Origin: Paraconiothyrium sp. Pb-2020
Lineage: Eukaryota; Ascomycota; Dothideomycetes; Pleosporales; Didymosphaeriaceae
Direction: 5' to 3'
NCBI GenBank assembly: GCA_022419385.1
Contig: JAJUBI010000009.1
Coordinates: 868,001-932,000, forward strand
Length of the DNA stretch: 64,000 nucleotides
A program made the position numbers and the translations under genes. A model generated the notes under the pieces. The model was not told the DNA's origin and did not search any database. It saw nothing but the letters and a program-made list of their open reading frames with translations. This document shows positions 32,446 through 43,168 of this stretch, piece after piece. Every line of letters starts with the position of its first letter. Position 1 is the stretch's first letter.

Positions 32446-34320
32446 CTACTTATTTACAATCATCGCAACGATTGCAGCCGTTATGACCGCACCAGCAGCA
32501 GCACCTTGAAGTATGGCGGCCGTATAGCCTATCCGCCGCATGGAGATTGTTCGTTCGCTAACTATGTCTGTGGCGATATATGCGATTTTGTCTTGCCATG
32601 TCTCCGGCGTGGACATGGGGGTGTTGCGAACCTCTTGCTCAATGTCGATAGACTCCACTGGTATGGGTTTCCCCTCGGTTTCTGGAAGGGTCGAAGGCTG
32701 TGCGGTTGACTCTCCGATTGGTGCTACGGCCGGTGCGTCTGTCACTTTGGCTGTTCTATCGGAGGAGGCTTCCAGGTCTTGCTGAATCGGAGATGCGGTA
32801 TCAACTGGGTCTGCAGCGACTGGGCTTGCAACAATAGGCTCTGTCGGTTGTTCAGCTACCTTGCTGGGCTCCACTTTAACGACAGGCGTAGCGGCTGCCG
32901 GTGTAGAGACCGCGTCCGGCACTGCAACCAAAGGTGCTACAGCAGATTTCTGGGCCTCTAGAGCGTTTCTGATCTCCCGCACCATCCTACGTCGTCTCCA
33001 CGGCTCGATTACTATCATTGTTGCCAACAAGAGGAAAATGTTGAGGCCCATCAGTCCGAAGGTCACCCACGTACTGTTGCGTCGGATGGTATCACTCCAG
33101 ATCTGTTCCTCGTGATACTGTGCGCGCTCTCGCTTCTCCAGTTGTGATCTTGCCTCTTCCAACGCATTTTCAGACTGGGCAATAGCTTCCTTGGCTTCTC
33201 TGACGGCTTGATCGTTGATATGCTCGGATCTGATCAATGACATATATCGCTCCAGGTCCATGTCCGACCACGAGTGTTTGCGTTCCAACAGTGCAACGAC
33301 TTCTTTCTGCGCTGAGGTTTGCTTAGAAAGAGCGGCATCTAAGGCTTGCTTGGCTTCCTCAATCGCGGCTCGGCGGGTTTTCACAAGTTTCTCTACACCT
33401 TCGTTAGCCACAATCCAAGTCTTGCCTGGTTGCATCCTACCTTGATCCTTGATTTCCCGCTTCAAAGCCTCAATACCAGAATAATCGGTTCCCGTATATG
33501 TATTGACCTTTTGTGTGACCACCGCGAGTTTCGGTAATATATCATCCATGAAGTCCTGGAATCGCTTTGAAAAATCCCAACGTTGGGCTTGATGATGTGA
33601 AGGCAGTTGGTCCGCTGCTACACGCTCAATATTGTCTTTGGCGGAATCTTGACCATACCCGACCTTTCGGATGTCGTCGTGGCTCGTCTCTGCGTTCGTC
33701 GAAGGAGGTACGATGTTAGAGGATGCGGGTTGGTCAACATTTGGCAAAGACACGCTTTCTGTTCTGGGCGCAGGACGTGCACTTGACGAAGGGATTTTGA
33801 TCACATCCGGCAAAGGTTTTTTCTGAGGCGTAGAATGTTGTTCCCTCTCCTGTCTTTCCTTCTCTTGCCTTTCCCTTTCCATTCGCTCCTTCTCCTGCCT
33901 TTCTCGCTCTTGCCGCTCCTTCTCTAACCTCTCCTTCTCCTTCCTTTCTTTCTCTAGCCTTTCTTTCTCTAGCCTTTCCTTCTCTAGCCGTTCTTTCTCT
34001 TGCCTTTCCCTCAATGCTATGTCTGCTCGTACTCTTGCGAGTCTTTCTTCGGGGGTTTCATTCTCTGGTTTCGACTTGCCATCGTCCGAAGAATGGCGGA
34101 CGCTGCGGTGATGCAATGTGACTGAGGCCCATTGAGGGCTACGAGCCGAGCGGCCGACTACGGAAGCTCGGTACTGGCATTGCAGGCATATTGAAGAGGC
34201 GCGAGACACGGATTTGATGGTATCTGAGAACGATCGCGATGGGTGCTTAGGGACTATAAGGTTGGTATTGGCGAAGAAGGAGCGCTGCGCATGCTGAAGC
34301 AGCGGCCTCATTCTTGTCAT
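32446..34320 (-). CDS. she9: She9/Mdm33 family mitochondrial inner-membrane protein
   Basis: Single exon, 624 aa. The N-terminus is rich in Arg/Ser with few acids and suits a mitochondrial presequence. Residues 104-160 are a highly charged repeat of five-residue units (LEKER, QEKER, QERER). The family core follows with KHSWSDMDLERYMSLIRSEH near residue 360 and flanking coiled coil. One membrane segment, TWVTFGLMGLNIFLLLATMIVI, lies near 440. A Pro/Val/Ala-rich linker and a second hydrophobic C-terminal helix (AILQGAAAGAVITAAIVAMIV) complete it. In yeast, She9/Mdm33 sits in the inner membrane and influences inner-membrane fission and mitochondrial shape. The linker and terminal helix look longer than in yeast. 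It lies divergent to a phosphatase gene. Confidence 0.9.
   Translation of the reverse strand: MTRMRPLLQHAQRSFFANTNLIVPKHPSRSFSDTIKSVSRASSICLQCQYRASVVGRSARSPQWASVTLHHRSVRHSSDDGKSKPENETPEERLARVRADIALRERQEKERLEKERLEKERLEKERKEKERLEKERQERERQEKERMERERQEKERQEREQHSTPQKKPLPDVIKIPSSSARPAPRTESVSLPNVDQPASSNIVPPSTNAETSHDDIRKVGYGQDSAKDNIERVAADQLPSHHQAQRWDFSKRFQDFMDDILPKLAVVTQKVNTYTGTDYSGIEALKREIKDQGRMQPGKTWIVANEGVEKLVKTRRAAIEEAKQALDAALSKQTSAQKEVVALLERKHSWSDMDLERYMSLIRSEHINDQAVREAKEAIAQSENALEEARSQLEKRERAQYHEEQIWSDTIRRNSTWVTFGLMGLNIFLLLATMIVIEPWRRRRMVREIRNALEAQKSAVAPLVAVPDAVSTPAAATPVVKVEPSKVAEQPTEPIVASPVAADPVDTASPIQQDLEASSDRTAKVTDAPAVAPIGESTAQPSTLPETEGKPIPVESIDIEQEVRNTPMSTPETWQDKIAYIATDIVSERTISMRRIGYTAAILQGAAAGAVITAAIVAMIVNK
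33841..34011 (-). repeat. In-frame tandem repeat coding LEKER/QEKER units
   Basis: About eleven degenerate 15-bp units code five-residue charged blocks inside She9. The + strand shows alternating ctttctctagcc and cttctctaacc-like words. The unit length keeps frame, so copy number could vary between strains without breaking the protein. Confidence 0.75.
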
Positions 34321-34596
34321 GGAGGGTTTCGATCACATTGGACGCGTTACAACAACAGCCAGCGGCAGAAAAGCGAAGCTCCTCCGAGCTTGGACGTGCC
34401 GCCAAGCCACGTTGTCGATCTGACGCTGGGTCCCTGTCCCGAAGCACCGGGATTCCGATTCAGGCTACGCCGCCGACTTTTTCTCAACATCTACATCCCC
34501 CATATCATAACCTTATCCGCCTGATTCATCCGAAAAGTTCAGAATACGTACATGCCAAAGATGGGAATTCAGAATGCCGTCGCGGAGCTGCCCGCC
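34321..34596. promoter_or_regulatory. 276-bp shared divergent promoter, She9 / phosphatase
   Basis: The start codons of the She9 gene (-) and the phosphatase (+) face away across 276 bp. No TATA is apparent. Shared regulation is possible but not shown. Confidence 0.45.
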
Positions 34597-35432
34597 ATGA
34601 AGACCAACCCCAAAGTTCGTGTTATCTGGTCGTTCCGACGCTCGGAATGCTAATCGATACAAAGTTCATCTTCTTTACCGACTTTGATGGCACCATCACG
34701 CTGCAGGACAGCAATGACTTTTTGACTGATACCATTGGGTATGGCAGGGAAAGACGCCGAAAAATGAATTTGGAGTGTTTGGAAGAGAGAATCTCCTTCC
34801 GGGACTCTTTTCGCGACATGATGGACAGTGTAACCAAGCCGTACAACGAGTGCATCCAGTACCTGGTCGACAACATCAAGCTGGACCCTGGATTTGCGGA
34901 GTTCTACCGGTGGTCTCTCGACAATAACATTCCTGTTGTAGTGCTCTCATCTGGCATGGAGCCCATTATCAAGGCTCTGCTGAAGAAGCTAGTCGGGCCC
35001 GAATCAGACAAGATGCAGGTCCTAGCGAACAATGCAGCACCGCGAGAGGGCAAGTCGATAGACGAAGAGGGTGGATGGGAGATCGTCTTCAGGCACCCTG
35101 AGAGCGGATTCGGACACGACAAGTCTATCTGCTTGCGCCAGTACTCTTCGTTGCCGGACGATGTACGACCGACCATGTTCTATGCTGGAGATGGCGTCTC
35201 AGATCTGTCCGCCGCCCGTGAGACTGATCTGCTGTTTGCGAAGAAGGGTCACGACCTTATCACATATTGCGCACGAGAGAACGTTCCTTTCACGGTCTTC
35301 GAGGACTGGACCAACATCCTGGCTAAATGCAAAGAAATCGTTGAAGGCAAGACTACCGTGAAGGAAGCCGCGCACCAAGGCTTCGAAGCATACAAAGCGG
35401 GCGGCGCTGGTATCAAGCCTACGACGAAGTGA
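34597..35432 (+). CDS. PSP-like HAD phosphatase
   Basis: An 18-nt first exon (34597-34614, MKTNPK) and a second at 34665-35432 flank a 50-bp intron with a GCTAATC branch site. The product is 261 aa. The nucleophile motif FIFFTDFDGTIT comes at residues 7-18, and the Ser motif VVLSSG, the conserved Lys region and MFYAGDGVSDLSAA follow as in phosphoserine-phosphatase-like HAD enzymes (subfamily IB). The fungal relatives include yeast Ynl010w (Pyp1), which removes phosphate from sugar or polyol phosphates, and enolase-phosphatase-like enzymes. The substrate is not settled by sequence. An open frame continues upstream to 34314, but the spliced start gives the usual short N-terminus. It is cytosolic, with no targeting signal. 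Confidence 0.87.
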
Positions 35433-36060
35433 TTGTGTTACTGGCGCGCTTGGAGCGTGCCTTCGCATTTCAATTTAAGATACTACAGGAGGCGTTCAAC
35501 ACTCCAATCACATAGATGATAGACACGACCGGCAAGATTTCATAGACTACAACAACGACCATTGTATAAACAGCCAGATACTGGTTACTGCCCTCCAGAT
35601 AGACATGGTGCTCCCATCTCCAAAGGATGGAAACACGTTCTCTTGGCTTGAGTGAACTCACGTGATGGCGGGGTATCCATGGATCCACCATGGATCCAGG
35701 CGCTGGAGTGGTTCTACAAGGATGCCCTGCGTCAAGCATTGTGCATTGCCAGCACATACCGACTCGTCCAGATTTAGATTTGCAACATGAACCGCTGCTC
35801 CAATCCCCTAGGCACGCCCATTAGACACCCTCACTGCGCTGGCCCAATACAGCGCTGCTTCAACCGTTGGTCCTGACTTCTCCGCAGCACGGTCACCGCC
35901 AATCTTACCCCGCCAAATTCCCTGAAGGCTCCCGCGGGCTTAATCTTCCGCCGACCGCGTTTACAACACAGCTAATCGCCTCTATATCGATTGAATCGCA
36001 CCCGCGCTTGACTTTAGTCTTGGATCCCGAAGCTCGGCGCGAGGTCGACAGACCGCCATC
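35433..36060. other. Intergenic stretch before NECAP
   Basis: No gene is seen. An 11-bp tandem, ccatggatcca twice at 35677-35697, lies in it. The right half is presumably the NECAP promoter; no TATA is clear. Confidence 0.5.
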
Positions 36061-36869
36061 ATGAACACCGATCCTCTCACAGGCGAACCTTTACCCCCTA
36101 CCGCCATCCAACGCATCCTCTACCTCGCGCCCAAAGTCCACGTCTACCAGATTCCACCCCTCACCTCTACAAAAGGCTACCAAGCATCATCTTGGACGGC
36201 CGACCCAAGCGCCAGATCTTCACCGCGCGCCTCCGCATCCTCGAAACATCCATCCCCTCTCCAACTGCGACCGATGACTCCGCCGAGAAAGTCTCTAGGA
36301 CGCTGCTCCTCGAGGATCCTTCTTCTGGCCAACTTTTCGCCGCCGCGCCATACACAGCACCCAATGTAGTTGAGCAAGCCCTAGACAGCAGTCGTTTTTT
36401 CGCGATAACAGTCGTTGGCGATGGACGCAAGGCGGTATTGGGCATGGGCTTTGAGGAGCGCACTGAAGCTTTCGACTTCAACATCGCGTTGCAAGACGCG
36501 CGGCGCGCGCTCGGATTCGAAGCGAATCCCAACGCTGCGGGGCCAGGCAGAAAAGCGGCAGCCAAATCAGCTGAGGAACCGAAGCGCGATTTCAGTCTCA
36601 AGGAGGGGCAGACGATCAGCATAAACCTTGGTGGACTGAAGGGCAGACGAGAACGGAGAGAAGGAGACAACAAGAGCCCCGAGCAACAGAAGAGTGAGCA
36701 AGACGCCTTGTTCAGCATCAAGCCGCCTCCTGGGAGCGGAGGCGGCTTCTTACCCCCGCCGCCAAACGCAAAGAGCGTGAAGGAAGAACGTAGACGAAGC
36801 AGGCAGAGCTTTGAGCCGAAGCCCGAAGACCTAGGCTTCGATGACGGAGAATTTGGGGAGTTCCAGTGA
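36061..36869 (+). CDS. NECAP-like endocytosis protein (one frameshift)
   Basis: The N-terminus MNTDPLTGEPLPPTAIQRIL and KVHVYQIPPLTSTKGYQASSWT match the NECAP PH-like (DUF1681) domain that begins these clathrin-coat accessory proteins. Near 36207-36213 the frame must shift by one missing base to continue QIFTARLRILETSIPS, FFAITVVGDGRKAVLGMGF and FDFNIALQDARRALGF, which complete the domain. With one base added the gene is exactly 269 codons plus stop. The C-terminal tail is Pro/Gly-rich and ends DLGFDDGEFGEFQ, like the AP-2/AP-1 ear-binding motif region. NECAP proteins help clathrin-mediated vesicle formation at the plasma membrane. No intron can fit at the break, so this is a sequence error or a recent lesion. 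Confidence 0.85.
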
Positions 36870-37045
36870 GGGCGCTGGACGTATAGATGTCGATTCCTAC
36901 ATGTTGCTGCATGGAGCATGGACTTGCATTACCGGCGTTATGGAGGTCATCTATGGGCTGGGACTGTATTTGACTTGAATATTTAATTAGCTATCCAGAA
37001 TCTTGTACGAACGCTGCGTATCATAAAGTGTCCACCGGGGTATCT

Positions 37046-37965
37046 TCAAACGTATATCCAACCTCGCGCTTCAGCATACAACTTATTGATATCCTTGACA
37101 AGATCCTCCGGATCACTCCCGTCATCGCAGTCCTTCCACTTCCCGTCATCTCTCACACACCTCGTGTTGTTGTTCAACCTAACCGTGCAGCTAGTCTTTA
37201 TGCCTAGATCTGCGCTCCGCGTCACACTTTCTCTAAGCAGACCCATGCCATATGCGCCGTCATCTCGACTCGCGCAATCATTAAGCTTCTCAAACTCGAT
37301 GCCGTATTCCAGCGCACAATCCTTAATCAAGCTTGTTGCGGGTATATCGTGATATTGAAGCGATAGGCACCTCGTGAAGCCTAGATAGATCTTGGGGTCT
37401 GGGTACTCTGAAGCGGCGCATAGCTCGAGGATGTTACCGAGGCATTCGGTTTGGCCGTGCATGCATAGAACGCCATCGTCGTCGGTAGTCCTATAGGATT
37501 GAAGTCAGTGTGGAGTTCAGACAGCACACCACTCTCAGTTCAATGTACGTACTTTCCAATATACGACAGCTTGAAGTCGACTTTGTCGGAAACGTTTGCC
37601 ATTGTAGGTACTATCAACTCTTCTATGCAGTCGCGCGCGTCGGGACATTTCGACATTATATGTATTTCCAGTGGCACCCTTGAGGAAACCGGCATCGTCT
37701 CGTGCATGTGGTCATGTCTGCATGTCCATGTCCGCGATAGCCAGAACAACCCCAATACGAGCGCGAGAGCGATTCCGGGAAAGAGACTGAAGCGTCTAGG
37801 CGGCGGACGAGGGATAGGCTGCTCTGTTTGTGGCAGGAGTGACTCCTTTTCCACTGAAGAGGATTCGCACTTCGGAATAGGCGGCATATTCTTGTTATGT
37901 CTTCTTCCGTCCCAGTTGCTGGTGAGGTTGTTCGCCTGTTGTTGCGGCCGGCCTGATGATACCAT
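37046..37965 (-). CDS. GILT-family protein, membrane-anchored
   Basis: Exons 37553-37965 and 37046-37490 with a 62-bp intron give 285 aa. After a 60-residue polar cytoplasmic head, one hydrophobic helix (FSLFPGIALALVLGLFWLS) anchors the protein as a type II membrane protein. The lumenal part has the GILT signature region: VPLEIHIMSKCPDARDCIEE, then HGQTECLGNILELC and CALEYGIEFEKLNDC. In animal GILT the first motif carries the redox CxxC pair; here the spacing is CPDARDC, with no CxxC. Thiol reductase activity is therefore doubtful. Fungal relatives commonly share this change. It lies divergent to the hexokinase-like gene. Confidence 0.85.
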
Positions 37966-38363
37966 TGCGCTAGTTGCAGACCCTGGTTCGCGTTTTACGC
38001 TAACAGCCAGAACCAGGAAGGCGCGGTGCTACCATCGACTTCCGCGGCAAGTGCGTATGGCAGCACAACCGCAACTTCCAGACACCAATGCAAGGAGGCC
38101 GATTACGGCGCAAGCACGCGACTGAGGGAGAAATCCCTGCCACAGCTCGCAATTCGCTGCTCATTCCCATATACGCGCGCTTTCACCTTTTTATTTGAGA
38201 GTCGTCTTGAAAAAAGACGCGCGGCTGGGTCTCTGTTGCTGTGATACCCCCCTTGGCCTGACTCAGTCAGCTTTGCATTTTGTGGCGCTGCATAGCTTGC
38301 CGGTCTTTTCTTGATTTTCTGTGTTTTTACTGCCATTACAAGTTTACCTCACCAAAACCAAAC
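37966..38363. promoter_or_regulatory. 398-bp divergent promoter, GILT-like / hexokinase-like
   Basis: The start codons face away across 398 bp. A pyrimidine-rich leader (ttgattttctgtgttttt) precedes the hexokinase-like ATG. No firm operator is seen. Confidence 0.45.
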
Positions 38364-40005
38364 ATGGCGACTGATAACGCAGAAGAAGCAATCAGAGCCA
38401 TTGCAGCGTTCACAAATTGTGTCAACGAGAGCACGTTACTCGACCTTGCAGTCCGGTTTTCGGAGGTCTACAAGAATCTTGCAAAAACGTCATTGGAGCA
38501 TTTCCTAGTCACACCGGTGACTGCACTTCCCACGGGCAGAGAGAAAGGAAAGTTCATCAGTATTGACGTTGGTGGGAGCAACCTACGAGTGGGCTTCGTG
38601 GAACTCATTGGTGAGCCTGAGCGTGGCCTGCAGAATGGAATTGAGAAGTCATACGAGAAAATCAAGAGATCGTTCGACAAAACATGGCCTATCGGCGAGC
38701 ACCTCAAGATGGACAAGGCTGAAGACCTTTTCACTTGGATAGGTGATTGCATTGCTGAAGTCATGACGGACGCGCTTGAGGGCACACCTGCTTTTGTTGA
38801 ACCTCCATTCGGCGATGAGCTTCTGCTTGGGATTACATTCAGCTTTCCTATGGCGTAAGTCTCCCGGGACAAGAGCATTCGTGTGTATGTCTACTTACAT
38901 GTCCAGTCAAAAAACCTTGTCTGAAGCTACACTGCTCCCAATGGGCAAAGGTTTCGCGATCACGTCAGACCTGGACCTAGGGAAGATGTTGAGAGCTGGT
39001 TATGCTCGACATCTCGTTGAGTCTAGTACCAACTTTGCCAACAATCATACGGAAAACCAATCATTAAGCAAGAAGGGAAGATCATGTAGACTTCCGAATA
39101 TACGAATAGCTGCCATTACGAACGATACTGTGGCTACCTTTGCTTCATTAGCATATGCTGTCAGAGCGGTACCGAATAGCCGAGTCGCTATGGGTCTCAT
39201 CGTGGGGACAGGCACAAATGCTACTATACCAATGCCACTCTCCGAACTGCACGCGACTAAGAAGAAGGACCTTGCAAACCCAGAAGCAGTTGAGACAGTG
39301 GTCATAAATACTGAATGGACCATACGAGGCACCGACAAGCCATTGATAGACCTTGGCATCAAGACGTTATGGGATAAGGCGCTGGATGCTAACAGTGAAG
39401 CGCCAGGATTTCAACCATTCGAATATATGACATCAGGACGATACCTCGGTGAAATCGTCCGGCTTGTCTTTACGGATCTGATGTCGAAGGACCCCGTTGC
39501 GCGGCTGCCTGTCTTACTAGAGGCTAAGAATGCTTTGCAGACCAAATTTCTTTCCGAGGTCGTAGCGAGAGCTGACGACGACACAGTGACGGTTGAGCTA
39601 GAGCGGAAATTTCCGTCCAGAGAAAAGGGAACCTTTTGGAACCCCGTGCGTGTGAAATTGCTCCGCGGCATTGCGCACGCCGTACAACAGCGCTCAAGTG
39701 CACTGATCGCGGCAGCCTGCGTCGGGCTGCTTGATTGCGTGAACGACATCCGTATCGATCCAGCCACGCAAAACGACCATGCTACACCCGGGAACAATGA
39801 ACCCGAGGAATTGGTGATTGCGTACACAGGCTCGACGATCTCACATTATCCCGCCTGGCTGGAAACATGTCAACGCTGGATTGACGTCCTGGTGGCGAAA
39901 GGCTCGGTTGCGAACACGTCGAAGCGGGTGATCTTGCGGGAGTCTCTCGATGGAGGCATTATAGGGGCCGCCGTCCTTGCTGGTATGACCGATAAGATCG
40001 CATAG
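38364..40005 (+). CDS. Hexokinase-family kinase, probably N-acetylglucosamine kinase
   Basis: Exons 38364-38854 and 38907-40005 with a 52-bp intron give 529 aa. The ATP phosphate-1 motif is IDVGGSNLRVGFVEL. The sugar motif is GITFSFPMAQ. The catalytic-Asp motif reads ITNDTVATFAS, in place of the usual NDTxGT. Adenosine/phosphate loop GTGTNATI, sugar-binding Glu in NTEWTIRGT and EYMTSGRYLGE, and a C-terminal ESLDGGIIGAAVLAG follow. Key catalytic and sugar-contact residues remain, but the usual WTKGF is MGKGF. NTEWTIRGT is a pattern I associate with fungal GlcNAc kinases rather than glucose kinases; that substrate call is from family memory. Alternatives are atypical regulatory hexokinases such as HxkC or XprF. 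It is cytosolic. Confidence 0.85.
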
Positions 40006-40426
40006 AGAACCGACACGCGCAGTCAAGGAAAGCCTGCGGGTTGGTAACCTTAGCCATAACGATAACGCATGGCGATAACGCATGGATAGACATAGACATA
40101 GATAGTACAGCCCGTTGACGCAAGAGAGTGTTCACAGGCAGCATTACTCATTTGCTTCCCTTCTTTCACTCAGCTCTCTGGCGGGGCGGGGATGTCTGTG
40201 CAAACGGCAGGCACGCTAGCCGGCTGCACAGGGTGGGACAACAGCGGCTTCAAGCAACTCTTAATCTCACACCAAGTGTCCAACAATTTCTCTTTCCCGC
40301 GCTCTTTCAGGCATTGCGCCGTCTCTTGACTGCTTGCCTCTCTATCCATTCCCCTCCTTGAGCCCCTGGACGGCTGGTTAGCCTTTATCGCCTTTCGGCA
40401 TTCGATGCTCATTCTCGATCAACAGA
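40006..40426. other. Intergenic spacer with small tandem repeat
   Basis: It lies between the hexokinase-like gene and the membrane protein gene, both on +. It holds the 13-bp tandem described below and a pyrimidine-rich promoter part at about 40280-40370. Confidence 0.5.
40060..40085 (+). repeat. 13-bp tandem, two copies
   Basis: cgataacgcatgg occurs twice back to back, just past the hexokinase-like stop codon, followed by a short atagac repeat. No function is evident. Confidence 0.8.
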
Positions 40427-41624
40427 ATGAGTCCTATACATTTCGGATGGCTGCTGCTCACCCTCATTTCCTTCACCAATGTATCGTCTACTGGAGTACC
40501 CGCTAATCTGCCCCGGCTCTGTTACACCAGCGAGGACCAACTTGCACCGAGCTACGTTATCCCCTGCTTCAGTGGGCTTGTAGACGACGGCGATGTGTAC
40601 GGTTGCTGTATAGCTGGGGATTACTGTTCAGCAAATCAAACCTGCTTCAACGAACCAAGAGGCATAACTTATCAGAAAGGTTGTACGGCCAGCAGGTATG
40701 ACAACATCAACTGCCCGCGGAAATGCGGCACAGATCAGGATAAGGCGGATTGGGTGGGGTTGATATACTGCAATGGCACAAAAGGGACACCGAAAGACAC
40801 TTGGGTAAGAGAGCGGTGTTGTACTCACAAGCAAGGTTGACCTTGACCAGATTTGTCAACATCCAGACAACTGCTTCGCGCCTGCCTCGAATTGCCCAGC
40901 AGACCACTGGGATTCCCAACTCGAAGTCACGCGCACGACTTATTGCGAGAATATCAAAAATGACAAACGATGGGTGGCTTTCGAAGGCACACAAACCCCC
41001 TTGAAGGCGACCGTGAGCCTGCCGCAACCCTCACTCGTAGAAGAGTGGTGGTCGATTCACTCAAATTATTCCAGTCGGTGGCACACCACGTCAACAAACG
41101 GGCCCATAGACCCGTATGCGCCGACTAAGCCGCTGGAAACTTCGGTAGATACGACTATTTCCGGACCTAGTGAGCCAACCTTGCCCGGCAATATCAGCGC
41201 GGCATTGCCGCAAGAAACTCCTTCGAGAAGTCAGACAATAGGAATGGCAATTGGTTTGGGTGTAGGCTTTCCTTTGATCTTAGCGGTCATTGCTCTCATA
41301 TACTTCCTACGAAGACGTCGATACGAAGCAGGCGCCGGAGAACAGTTCAACACATGGTCGGCAACTAATTCCGGCGGCAGAACGACTGGATATGGCAAAT
41401 CAAACGAGCAAGCTAGTAAGGGATACCTTAGGTACGATCAATCCAACAAGGCAGAGCTATCTGCAGAGAAGAGACCAGCTCAAATCCCGGAGATGGAGGA
41501 ATCCAGTATCAGGGATTACAAGACAGCACCCATGGCGTCGCCTCTGCTCGCGAAACACTCCGGCAAGGGCCACGTCCATAACGATCGAAGCAATGATGCT
41601 CCGGTGTACGAGCTCCCAGGTTAA
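40427..41624 (+). CDS. Cys-rich type I membrane protein, unknown
   Basis: Exons 40427-40804 and 40851-41624 with a 46-bp intron give 383 aa. The order is signal peptide (FGWLLLTLISFTNVSS), an ectodomain of about 200 residues with spaced Cys (LPRLCY, YGCCIAGDYC, TCFNE, NCPRKC, YCNGT, ICQHPDNC, SNCPADHW, YCENI), a Ser/Thr-rich stalk, one membrane helix (GMAIGLGVGFPLILAVIALIYFL) followed by RRRR, and a polar cytoplasmic tail of about 110 residues. This layout is common in filamentous ascomycetes for putative surface sensors or wall-linked proteins, but the function is unknown. It resembles WSC-type sensors in plan and lacks a clear WSC domain. Confidence 0.8.
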
Positions 41625-43168
41625 GCATCATCCTGCTTGCAAGATCTTGCAAATGTGCATTGGTTTCACGTAGAGAGACGGTTTTCTGGTAGATTGGTTG
41701 TTCTCTTGGACTTCTGCGAAGGTATCTCTGATGTCTCTGAATGATACGATCTCACATTGCTTGAAGGCGTACTAGGTCAGTAGTGAGAATAATTGACAAA
41801 TTCCAAACACCTTGAGCACGAGTGCCAAATGCTTTCCAGGTTCAAGGTTGAACTATAACTCCTGACTAGATAGTGCAACTGTCAAGCTCCCTTACCCCGC
41901 GAAACATGTCGCACTAATGAGATGTCCTATGCATGTGCAGTGTGGTAGCTCCCACAGTGCCGGCGCCATGCCCACATTCGGCTCGCCTATCGCGCTAGAC
42001 CTTCCCAGACCGTCTACGGATCACGGGAAGGCTACCGGTGTCAAGGATGCGAAAGGTGCTATTTTCAGGAAATCAACATCAAACTTTCGCTCTCGTGGAT
42101 TGCTCAATCGGCTCAATCGAAGAAGAGGCGGAACGCTCGGCCTTATACGCTGAAGGGGCCGCGTACATGACGTCCTTCTCCCATCCGGGCTGTGCATGGT
42201 GGTGGGGTTATGGGCGTGGGTAGTGGGTCAAGGCAATCCTCCAACTTGATCTCCTCCTGGGTGGGGCTTCAGCCTTGTGTTGTGGTACCGTACTACCCTT
42301 TGTGTGGAACGTCCGGTATGTATTTCGGCGATAGCGCTGCACTGAGCGGGGAAGTGCACGCTTGGAAGTCCCTGGGCCGAAGGAGATCAGGCTAACACAG
42401 GAATTCCAACGTCCGGACCACCTACTATAGATGACAGAGAATTGCTGAAGAAGCTTCAAGGTGTACATTCCGACTTGCCGCACTCGATGTAAGCATTTTT
42501 CATCGGCCGTGGCCGAACGGAAGCGATGAACCCTGAGTTGCAGTGTCAGGTGAGGTGTGCCCTGCAAGTCCCAGAGTTTTACAGGGATGACATCGCTTAG
42601 CCACGCCCGTCCGTTGATCAGGCCTTCGGCATCCGCGAACCACAGGTGACACGCTCGCGTCTGCAGCTGCGCGCAACACGCTATCAACAAAGAATCAGCC
42701 CATTCTAGTCCGTCACCCCACTTAGCGTAGCGGCCGACAGCAGTATGGCCTTCCACCCGGTAGGAATCTCTCGGAATCCCAGCCACGAGACATCATCCGA
42801 TGGCTCAGCACTCGGCCGCAGCTACGTACCCCTCCGGAGACCCACCAGAGCTTTTGCAACAGCACCAGCCAAGCCAATCGCTGTTTTGTACAGGGCCAGC
42901 TAACGTTCGGAATCACGGACAGAGCATGTGAGCTTCCAATTGCAGCTTTGGAGATCCAGATCTCCCTCTTGTTGCTTGTCGGCGGAAAGGCGACCATGGA
43001 ATGCGTCAAGCTAGCAGGCTTACCGCAGGTATATATACGGCTTGAACGCTGCTCCCTGTCTACATCCCATCAGCTCAAGTAGCTTTCAATCAATCACACC
43101 TTCTACGATCAATCTACTCTCTGCGAATCCACCGCTTCCTTTACTCTTCCCACAAAACACACAGCATA
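41625..43168. other. Intergenic region including ADH promoter
   Basis: This 1.5-kb stretch has no convincing gene. The open frame at 42208-42786 (-) is Arg-rich with no domain. The right end is the alcohol dehydrogenase promoter with a TATA and a CT-rich leader (ccgcttcctttactcttccc). Confidence 0.55.
43031..43038 (+). promoter_or_regulatory. TATA box of alcohol dehydrogenase
   Basis: TATATATA lies 131 bp before the ATG at 43169 and is followed by a CT-rich tract, the usual arrangement for a strongly expressed ascomycete gene. Confidence 0.6.

Noticed and set aside
42208..42786. 192-codon frame on minus strand
   Set aside because: Arg-rich without domain; overlaps other frames in the ADH upstream region.
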